Below, one piece after another: positions 31,583 to 42,400 of a DNA stretch of 64,000 nt. The DNA is from Ulva prolifera. Its lineage: Eukaryota > Chlorophyta > Ulvophyceae > Ulvales > Ulvaceae. Each line of letters begins with the position of its first letter. Positions within the stretch are counted from its first letter, which is position 1. The notes below the pieces were generated by a model. That model worked only from the letters and a program-made list of their open reading frames with translations, did no database searches and was not told the origin of the DNA. The DNA lies in NCBI GenBank assembly GCA_023078555.1, contig CM041199.1, positions 4,469,315 through 4,533,314 of the forward strand, written 5' to 3'. Position numbers and translations under genes: made by a program.

Positions 31583-34500
31583 GGGGTTGGAGTCGAGTGT
31601 GCACCCTGGCAGCCCCTGTGTACGGGCCAGCGCATGATCCCGCGAGATGAAAGGCAATGCATGTGCTCTGCTTTTGTCGTCTGGCATGTCCGCGTGGCTT
31701 GACGGTGTTGCAGGAGCGCTAGCACCCGTACGCTGCGGCGGCTGCGGCGGCGATTGTAGCGGATGGTCGTCCGTCACTGACACTCACACGCCCACCGTCC
31801 CTGTTGAGCGGGACATGGTGACCTCGGCTGCGCAACGCGCGCAACGCTACTGTGTGTCATCGTGGACACGGATCCGCACGGTGTGTGCTGGCCGTGCGAA
31901 TCCGGGGCAGGTGGGAGGGAGGGGGGGGCCCTGATTTGTGCCAGAGCTGCAGATGCGTGCCGTGGTGCCGCAAGTGAAGCAAGCGGAGTGTTAACATAAG
32001 TAAAATAGCACTGGAAGCCACTGCGGCACGCGCACGGTGACCGTGGCGCGTGTGGCAGCAGCCTGCTGAGTGCTTAAGCTGAATTCATGTGCACAGCTGC
32101 GGTGGTATAATTATCATTATAATCAGTGACTCAGGGCCACCGGTGTATAGAAGGATGTACTTTAGATGATGGGCATCAGCAGAGGCTGGTGGCCGGCAGA
32201 ATTCTTAAGAGCAACAACTTTCTTGTTAAGTAAACAGTTTGCGGTGAAGTTTACCTGTGTTGTGAAGGCGTAGGCTTGCGGGTGCCTTGCTTGTAAACAT
32301 GCCCATGCTAGTGTCATGACTTACTTGGGATGTGCCGTGACCTGCAATCTGAGCAACCACGCGGCGCACGTGCAGGCCATATCATGACTGCAGCAACTTG
32401 GATGCTGAGCACCAGCAACCTTGGGCTGCAGGACACAGGACAAGTTCGGCACCGGCCACAACGAGACGCGTATGCCGACGACGACCCCCCGCCGTCTGGA
32501 TCGTAGATGTGCCACGACGAAGATTCATTGCAACATACAGCGAGGACCACATGCGTACAGCAGCATGCATGCACAGCAACGCATTGAATGGCGTGGACGT
32601 CTCCTGGCAGTGCGGCCAACTTGAATCTGGTAAGCCACTGCACATGTGGGTTCTCTAGAGATCTCGGCATGGAGAAGCACGCGCCATTGGCGGCAGGACC
32701 CTCAAGAGGCCTCTCCCTAGGGCTCCATCATGATGTATAGTTATGTCCAGCGGCCGCGCACAGGGTAACATACATGTCCTCAACTCAGCCGCCCGCAGTG
32801 GGGCGTGTCTCAATACATTGACTATATATATATATTCATGCTACCGTACAACAATACGTATCCCATACGTCGCACACGTTGCGAATCTCAACCATTGCCG
32901 GGCCAACCTCGAGATCATCGCATGATCATCGCACCTGGTCTGATGGGATGGCAAAGGTGTCAGGGCTGCCCCCTCCATCACGTATGCATGCATGTGTTAC
33001 AAGGATGAAGGCGGCGAGGCGGGCAGCACCGCGAAACACGCAGCGCAAGAACACAACCACCGACCCGGCCCAATTGAGGACATGTGTACACGCACCCCCG
33101 CCGCATATGCGCAACCAGCGCACGCAACACCCACTGCTGCATACATATGCACACCATATGCAGCAGCTGCGGTGAGCTCTGAGGTTCACCTGCTGCCGAG
33201 CCTTGATAATGTCGATCATGGCAGCAGGTGATCTGGTCAGCTGGATGGTCATCATCGCAGCACAGCTGGTCTAGGCCAGCCACGGCCAAGGCACCGGAAG
33301 GGCAGCTGAGCAACGTGTCCAAAGATGGGGTGCCATGGTGGATGTCTGGCATAGTTATGCTGGCCAAGCGGCGGGCCTGCTTGACCAGCATAACAAACCG
33401 GTTTGGACAGGAAACCTTTGTTGCTGGCGGGAAGCTTTGGCACCAGGTCCCTATAGCTATAGGCGCCTTGCTCATTCCGGCCTGTACAACGCCAGCGTGG
33501 CTTCAGGCACTGAACTGTCAATGCGCAAGATGCCTAGATGCCTAGATGCCTAGCTATATATAGATGCAGCTTAAGCTGCAAATTTGGCACGAGGTCACTT
33601 CACCCTCCATGCCCCGTGTCCCCCGCTGAAACTTCCAAGGTACTGGCTGTAAAGTAAAGTACACTTTATTAAAAAAAAAAAACAAATCTGAATTTACTGA
33701 GGTGTATCCTACTGGACATTGACAACTCCGAGTTAACGGGATCCCGTCGACCACATATGCTGTGTTCACTATAGTGTGCACATCTGCGTGAAACCGTGCA
33801 CATGTGCCTACAACACTTGCACTACAATTGCCGTAGGTACTGTACATGTAACATGTAACATGTAACATGTAACATGTAACACTTGCACAAGGCACGTTCG
33901 TCGCGGCGGATGCGTTGACGCAGCACCCAAGGCTCTTTCGCATACTCGCCTGTAGCCATGCATACATCAATGCCGGACACCACAATCAAGTGCGCATCAC
34001 ATGCACGCCACGTACAGTCTACCCATCAGCCATACGTATAACCACACGCTGTACGCTGTGATGGTGATAGGCCCCGCGGCTGCCGATTACAGTGCACAGT
34101 TCCCAAATTAACACGTAATTACAATGCGTAATTACATCATTGATTTTCTGTAAGTCCGAAATTCCAATTTATCATGTTTTACATTACATTAACCGGCTTT
34201 CTCAGTGTCAAAATTTTATGTAAACACGGAGGTAATTGACCGTTCTTAATGCTGCTTGGACTTGTCTGCCGGTCGGCGTGTGCGGGTTCCACTGACCGAG
34301 GCACTGCCGTAGATGCTTACAGCGCATTGCGTATCTCGGGATACGTTGGTGTGCCAGCATACTCTAGTACGTCGTTTGCAACATCCTGTGAGTGCTGCTG
34401 CAGCGATGAGAGAGCAGCTAGCTGCCCGCAAACACTGGCAGTGCAGAACTGTCACTGTGCATGTAACAAATCCATATGATGCATCAGTAGACTAGCACTG

Positions 34501-36426
34501 AAGGTGAAGTGTTGTGCTGTCTCCGCTGCAATTGCTGAAGCCACAAATTGTGGCATGACAGTGTGCACGTGCTGCAAGGAAGCATGAAATTTAAAGCAGA
34601 TGCAGCCAGGCCGAGGCAGCAGTATCACTCAGCCTCGAGGCTGCAAGACACACATGCTCAACCTATTGCACAGTACATCGTTTAAAAGGCTTGATTTGAC
34701 TGCCTCTAGCCAGGAACAGGTATACCATCTCCTAGCAGGAGTCCTGTCATTCACCTCCTGGCTGACCACTTCATTTGAGGGCAGTCAGTGCTGCACAAAT
34801 GCAGCTGGCAGCTCCTTTACTTCTGCGGGCACACCAGACTGGGGAAAATGTAACAGGCACTCTAATCATGGTGGTGAAGCAACAGCAGCAAATACGGGCA
34901 AGCGGCAGAGATCTGCAGGAACATGCAGTTCTTCCAACAACTTCATGCTAGCAATTGCGACCCATCAGGTCATATGGCTGCCTTTCTACAGTCATAACGC
35001 GTGCAGATGTTGCTACTTCACGTCGATGACTTGTTCTGTGTACACATCTCTTGAAAGAGACCATCCAGCTGGCTCCAGCAGCTGCTTTGTGAAGCTGAGT
35101 GAACCACCGCAAGTGCTAGCTACACACAATTGCACAGCTGAGAAATATCTGTGCCTACATGTGGTGAAATCTGAACGCTCGTTTACAAAGCCAAGCTTCA
35201 TAACTTGAAGAGGCAACAGCTGGGCAGCACATTTCCCGATCTACAGCACTGTCACACAGCATACATACATACAGCAAACCAAATCTTGGCCTCACAGTGG
35301 TAGTATGTGATTCTGCAAGCCACTGTCGTGTAATAGGACATGGCATCCTAGCCAGAAGGACATGGGCTGCTAGTGCAGTGAAAAGCCATTCGGTGTGGCG
35401 AGAGCTCTGATGAAAGACAGTGCGCTATATCACGTGGCTGACTCAGAAACACCAGTCACAGATAATACTATATTTAGCAGGCCTTTTCTGCTATAGCGAG
35501 CGAGTCAATCAGCTGCAGTAGTGTGTTCCTGTTGATTGAATTATGACAACCTTGGTAATTGCAATCAGCGTGATTCCCAGTCCATCTCGTATTTTGTAAT
35601 TAACACAACGGCTTCAATCCCTGTAATTTGTGCTTTAGTTTGGGTTAACTGTAATTCAGCAGCCCTAGTTGGTGATCATACAGAGTCTGCATTGCAGACA
35701 GACCGGCCTGTCGTTAGCTATCATGAGCCGCTCAAGAACAGGCACCATAGCTGCCGTGACGTGTGCTGCAAGACAGCGCTGCAAAAGTCGATTCATGTTT
35801 GAATGCACTCTGACGATGGCGTGAGCACACAACGGCTTCGTGTTCAGGAATCACGACGCAGCGCGTCAGACTCGCGCCAACCCAGCGGCGTAAAAACCAT
35901 TGTTTTACATCTGCACTGCGAGACACGCTCGCATACTCCACAACTCCTCAGACACGCCAACACAGGGCCAACAACAACAACGACGACATCGAGCATCATG
36001 TGTGCCACCCTAAAACGTGCGTTCCTGGTCGCCGCACGGCGGCCAGGGCCGCTCGTCATTTTGTCCAGGCTGATTAAGTCCTGTGGGCGCACCTTTCATG
36101 GCGGCACTGGCGTGGCGGCTCTCAGGCCGACCCAACTGTCGCGCTCTCTCGCCACGCCGGCATCAACGCCCAATCACACATCACCGCAACAGAAAAAAAA
36201 ATGACACACATTGTTCATGTCAAGCTCGCAACACCAGCCTGTGTTGCTGCAGTCACCCGCGCACCTCCCCCACCCTACCCCCCGAAGAGCCCCCCATACA
36301 CCCACCGTTCCACTACATGCCTGCGCATGCATGTGACACGATCGCCAGTGCCGCCTGCTCAGCCTGCAGCCGCACAGACATCACAGCCGCCGCACACCCC
36401 GTCGTCCACGCCCTGCCCGGCACCCG
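31583..36426. other. Gene-poor stretch between the array and the cyclase gene
   Basis: No supported gene. The GC content is lower than elsewhere, most of all around 34.05-34.25 kb. It holds a G9 run (31918), family A (32992-33054), a heptamer repeat (33846-33880), three CCTAGATG units near 33540 and a T/A run near 33670. The 202-codon frame at 34600-35208 has no recognisable features. The last few hundred bases before 36427 should include the 3' end of the cyclase transcript. Confidence 0.5.
33846..33880. repeat. (ATGTAAC)5 minisatellite
   Basis: Five exact 7-bp units. Confidence 0.95.
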
Positions 36427-39400
36427 TCACGGCGCAATCGCAAACACGCGCTCCATGTCGCTCGTGATGTCGAGTCGGTTTGACATCACGATGAGGGCGG
36501 TCGCCGTCGGCGGCGGCGGCGGCGGTGCTCCAGGGTTCGCGGCCGCGATCTCGAGCAGCGCCGGCGCGAGCGGCACCGGCACCTGCACCGCGAAGGTCAC
36601 GCGGTACACGAGCTGCCACATCGTGCCGCCGTCGCCGCAGCGCACGTGCTGCACGCCCTTCGTCGTGACGCCCGCCGGCGGCACGCCCGGCGCAAACGCG
36701 CCGCTCGACGTCTCCTGGAAGCCCTGAGAAGACGACAGCAGGTCCTCGAACGACCTGCACGCACACCCGGTTGACCGGATGTTTCAGGCCAAGTGATGCC
36801 GTGCTCACACACGTTCAATTGACTGAACCAGGATCGGACTGGAGCGTGAGTGCACAAAGCGCTCATCCAGGGCCAGAAACCTCAAGACATCCATCCATGG
36901 AGCATGCCGTCAACTGGCCCGAGTTTCGATGTCATCGGCGGGCGGTCAAACGAGGTATGGCTAGGGTTCCAACCCCTCCCATGGGCAGGGGTATGTCTGC
37001 AGTGATGCAGCAACGTGCGTGCCCCCTGTGACGCATGTCAGTCACCAGGCAAGCGCCGGATCGGGGGCGTGTCAGGGCTCGTGGCACGAACTCGAGGCGC
37101 GCCGCGGCTTCTGCGGCACCACCCCCGATGCTCACACCGCGGTCACACACCAGAGGCATGGAGCGTAGAGGATGAGAAAACTGAACTACGCGATCGCTCA
37201 TAGGGAGCGGAAGAGCAGGGATGCACACGACCAGCAGCACGGCCTGCCATCGCGGTGTGACGTGCGCATGCACCGTGCATGCAGTAAGTACCGGAGGGGA
37301 CAGAGAGGCGAGGCCGCACCGTCCGAGGACGCGGGCCGGCTCGTGTCCCAGCATCTGCGTCCACGCCCCGTTCACGTGCAGGATCACGCCGCGGGTGTCC
37401 ATCAGGTCGATCGCGTCCGGGCACTTGTCAACTGCGGCCTGCAGGTCCGGCAGCGTCGGCATCGCACCGGACGACGGCGGCGCGAGCGCCGGGTATGCCA
37501 CCGACGGCGGAGGCGCCGCCGGCCCCGCCACCGCCTCCACCGCCGCGCTCTCGCACTCCGCCACGAAGCTCGGCGGCAGCGCCGCCGGTGCCGCCTCCGC
37601 GGCGGGCGCTGCATCCGTGCCGGGCGCCGCCGCCTCCGCGTCGGGCGCCGCGTCCGCGTCGGGCGCCGCGTCCGTGCCGGGCGCCGCTGACAGCGGCATG
37701 CGCAGCGTCAGTGAGCCGAACTCCTCAAGGCCCTCCTGCTCACCGTCCCCAACCCCGACGGCCGCCTCTGCCGGGAGCCCTGCCGAAGCGGGGGGGAAGC
37801 CCCCGCTGGCCGCGGGCTGCAACAGGTCTGCTGATGCGGCCGCCATGCCGAGCGCCTGCCGCGCCAGCGCCAGCGGCCCGAGCCCCGCAGCACCGATTGG
37901 AGTCGTGGGCGTCGTCGGCGTGGCTGCGCCGCTACCCGCGGCGGCCCCCGGGGAGAGGTTGCCCCGCACTGCCTTTCGCCGCGCCAGCAATAGCTTCACC
38001 ACCTCCTCCAGGTCACACATGTAGTTCAGCTCAAACTCGCTGTGCTCCGGCACCCCCGCGGCCGTGGCCGCGGTGATGGAGCCGGTGGCCTCTGCCGCGA
38101 GCGAGTCCGCGGCCGCGGCCTCTGCGGCGGCGGTGGCAATGCTCGCGCCGTCAAGCACCGCTGCCGCGCTCGTCGCAGCGCGCGCGGCCTCGCTGCTCGT
38201 CGCCGCGACCACCGCCGCCGCCGCCGCGGCCGCACGGCTCGTGTTACCGCGCCCGCCGCTCCCCCCGACGCTCTTCCCGCTGTGTGACGGCAACCGCGAG
38301 CTCCGGTTGCCACCGCCCGATTTCAGCCCCGCGAGGAGCCAGGGGGCGGTCAGGCTCGGTGGCCAGGGAACCGCCGCATACGCGCCGCCCCCCCGACCCG
38401 CGTCGCTGCCACTCGCAGCCCCGCCGTCACCTCCGCGCTGCCCCCCCGGTTGCATGCAGCTGCCCCCACCGCCCGGCGAGTCGAGCGCCTCATGCAGCGC
38501 GATATCCGTCACCGGCCCGAGCTGGCCACTGTACACCATCTGAGCCTTCATCGGCGGTGGGTCCTCCGGCCACGCCTCAAGCTCCCCGGACTCCCGCGGC
38601 AGCGCGAGCCCGTCCTGCTCCGCCGTGCTGGTGTTGCTCCACACCGGCACCGTCCCCGACGGCGTGCCGCCGTCCCCCATGGCGGCGGTTGACGCCGTGT
38701 CGGTCGGCCCCGCGTCCCGCGCTGGCATACGCATGTCGCTCAGCAGGCTCGAGAAGTGGTGCCCCGTCGAGCACCACGCCGTCTCGTCAGAGTACACCGT
38801 CGCCTCGTCAGCGACCTGCCCGTGCCGCTCACCCCGCTCTGTGCTCGCGCTCGGGCCACTCGCACTGACGCTCATCTGTGCCGCGCCCGTCAGGCTGCCG
38901 CGGCTGTCCAGCAGCCGCATGCGGCGGCTACCGCGGCCCGCCACGCCACCGCGGTGCTTACCCGCCGATGCCGAGCTCGGCTGCGGCGGCGGCGGACCTG
39001 TCGTCGCGGCCGCCGCCCCCGGCACGCCAGCGCCGAGCTCCACATCCGCATCGAGCGACGAATGAAATGACCGAGACGTCATACCCATGCTCCCCGCGCT
39101 CATCGGCCCCGCCCCGGCCGAGGTCGCCTGTGCATCATGCCCCCCTGCGCGGTCCCGCGCCCCCGGCCCAAGCCAGCGCTGCCGCAGCCCAGACAGCACC
39201 CCCCGTGGCCCCCGCGCCACCGGTGTCGCCTTGCTGACCTTCGGCGGTCCGAACGGCCGCCGCGACAGCACCGTATCCTCCACCTGCCAGATCCGGTGTG
39301 CCCCCCGGAAACCTTTCATCGCAAACAGGCCGAGGTCCTTCAGCTGCACGCCGTGCGCCGCGAGCGCCGCGCGGCTGCACGCGCTGACAGCGGTGTCGCT

Positions 39401-42400
39401 TGCGACGATCTGCCCGCCGTGCGCGACGCTCGCGACGCGGGCCGCGTGGTGGGCGAGCTGGCCGTCGTATGCGGCCTTGCCAGTGCGGGGGTCCGGCACG
39501 ACGCCAAGGACGGTGCCATCCGAGAGGGAGCCGCTGGAGAGGCCCATGTGGATGCGGGGGCCGCGGAAGACGAGGGCCTTGTTGATGCTGTACGCACGCG
39601 CAAATTGCTGCTGCAGAAGGTCCTCGTTCCAGTGATACTGCACACGCACACAAGTCGGGGCGCGGGCGCGACGGGGCGAGGTGTGTGAGATCGACATGGA
39701 ACACGCTGGCAGGCGTGAGAGATGTCTTGGCGCCATGGCCCGTTCAGAGCACGACCGGGTGAGACTGCTCATGTCAAAGCTGCAGTTTCTGCGTGTGCTG
39801 CACCGAAATCTGAGAGTATGGTCAGAGGTGAGGCAGCGTGAATCGGTTTGGTCGCATTTGTCGACATGCATGGCCGTCGTCACCCCTGTTGCACACCAGT
39901 CTTGGGTCCAGTGATAAATTGTTGAGGCCGATACCGAGACGGCATGCACATCGAAAACGAATCGGACTTGCAGACACAGCTGCTGGCGCACACCAAGCAG
40001 CCAAGCAGTACCTGACCGCAATGCGGAGTCGTTCCAAGCAGACAGGGATTCATGCGATGGGCGAGCCTGCAAACCGACAAGTACACCGGCCCGACACAGC
40101 CCCTCGGCGCTCGAGGGCACGCACCCGCATGAACGCGTGCTGCGTCGAGATGCAGAAGCGCAGCGCGTCGTCCGGCGACTGGAACGCGAGCAGGAAGTTC
40201 CCGGACATCTCGCGGACCTCGTAGCCGCCGAACGCGACGAGCTGGTCGCGCACGAGCGCCGTCGCGGCGCGCACGACCGCGCGCCCCCCCTCCACGCTCC
40301 ACGCGTCCAGCTCCCGCAGGCTGCTCACGTACGAGTAGCAGATCGTGATCGTGCCCTCGCGCGGCGCCTCGGCGTACGACGGCGTGACCTTGAGCTGCGT
40401 GTTGAGCGTCGGGAAGAGCTGGTGCCGGGGGACGAGGTACGCCGGGAGGACGGTGTACAGCTCCTGCACGACGGTCCGCGCGCCGGAGATCGAGGAGCAC
40501 GACGGCGACACCGAGTCCTCGATCTGCACAGGCGGCAGCGCTGACTCAGCGCTGCTGAGGAACCGACAAAGCGCAACTGACACGAGCCCGGGTTGTGGTA
40601 TCGCTGAGTGCCAAAGTACAAGGCACTGCACACGTCGCAATGAGACAAGCTGCAAAGACCGCGCTCATGTGGAAAGGTCTTGGGTAGGGTGACGGACGAT
40701 CCGGAGCTGCACGGACACAAGGACGCGTACCACCATCGAGGCCGTAATCAAATAGATGGCCATGGCCAAGGTTTAGCATGCAGGGATCCATCTGGCTGGG
40801 CTGACTCGGTGCACCAAATCGGCATCCGGCACTAGTCAAATACTCATGCATGCAGATTGTTCCACAGCGCACAGTCACGCCTCACACCTGGCACATGAGA
40901 GGGTGAGCACCAAGACCAAGTGGGTATACAGGCATGGGTTGGACGCGCACCAGGCTGCCATGCCGCCGATTGCCAACTCGGGAGAGTGCCTCAAAGATTG
41001 TGCGCTGCGAGCGCGTGTCCCACCCACAGCCGCGGCCGGCGCCAACGCCGCCTGGTCCGGGCGCGGGCCTCCGCCGTGCGGGGGCTGGTGGCGATGGCGG
41101 CAGCTCCGCCGGTGCGACCGCGCCGCCGTGCGGCTGCGGCCGGTCGTCCGGGAGGTCGAGCTGTGGGCTGGTGAGCCGGCGGCCCGCATTAACCGACTCC
41201 TGTGTGACGGCGGCGACCACGCTGGACAGGGTGCTGCCGGAGGGGTCGGAGGTGCGGCGGACGCCACCGATGGCGGTCATGACGTGTCGTGGCGATGGAG
41301 GCTGCCGCCGCGGTTGCATCGGGTCGGAGTTTGGGCGGTTGCCCTGTATCATGGGAAGGCACTATAAGCGTATGATATGGAAACGTAACAGGGCCCACAC
41401 GCACTATGGTCCCACACACTGAGGCCTGCGCAGTGCTAGTGCTCTGACAGAATCGACCGAAGGGCAGGTGGGACTTTCGCACTGGAGGCGAAACACCACA
41501 TCACATGATAGTGACACAATGCTTCACTACATTATTGGTGTCATGTACAGCATCTTTGTCTCAGTCCTCAGGCTGACGTTGATCAATAGCGACGTATAGT
41601 GTTGACAAACATGCTGCTGTGGATGTGGCCGGCTGGTCGAGGACGCCGCCTCCACGCACTGCATGGTAAATGCAGCACTCAGGCAAGGTAGCGACCCGCA
41701 CCCTCTGCAGAAAGTCCTCGGACAGGGTCAGGGGCGCAGGCTGCTGCTGCTGCTGCACCTGCGCGGCACCCTGCCGGTGGTTCTGCAGCTGCGTGCGCAG
41801 GTACTGCTCTCGTATCCCCCGGATCTCCTGGCAGATGTTCTGGCTCGTCCCGGCCGGCCCCTGGAACGTCACATGCATCTGCGGGAACGCCCCGGACGGC
41901 GTGCCTGCGTCGGTCCCGGCGAGCGAGCTCCACGACTCCCGGCGTGGCACCTGCGATGCAAGGCTACTGCTCGCGCCGCTGCTGCGCAGCCCCCCCGCGT
42001 CCGGGGTGCCCAGCCCTGCTGCCAGGGTGCCTCGCATCGGCCCCATCCCCACGCCCGGCTCGTGCCGCAGCCCGGCGACCCGCTCCGGAAGGTCCGCGAG
42101 GGGCTGTGCCAGGCGCACCGTCTCCTCAGTAACGCCCGCAGCCCCATGGACTCCCGTCGGGAACTCGAACGACTGGCTGTGCCCCCGTGGCCCCACCGTG
42201 CTGTCATCGCCGCGATTCACAGCAGCGGCAGCTGGGCACGGCCGCTCCGGGCTTACCTGGCCAAGTTGGTCATATGCCGGCCCCGCACGCGCCCACGCCA
42301 CACCTGGCGGCAGGGGTGCTGTGTCCCCCCCCGCATCGTCCCCGTCCACACCCTCCGCGACCGGCCCAACATCTCCGTCTGCAACATGCAGTTCCGATGC

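Noticed and set aside
34600..35208. 202-codon plus frame in the AT-richer spacer
   Set aside because: No signal peptide, domain or composition typical of this genome's exons (which are very GC-rich), and no homologue recognised. It could be real, but I cannot support it.
35998..36204. Frame beginning MCATLKRAFLVAARRPG, resembling a mitochondrial targeting peptide
   Set aside because: It lies antisense to the expected 3' end of the cyclase transcript and ends in a lysine run encoded by an A-tract; likely chance.
40882..41352. Separate small minus-strand gene
   Set aside because: Its frame fits exactly, with splice sites and phase, as an internal exon of the receptor cyclase.
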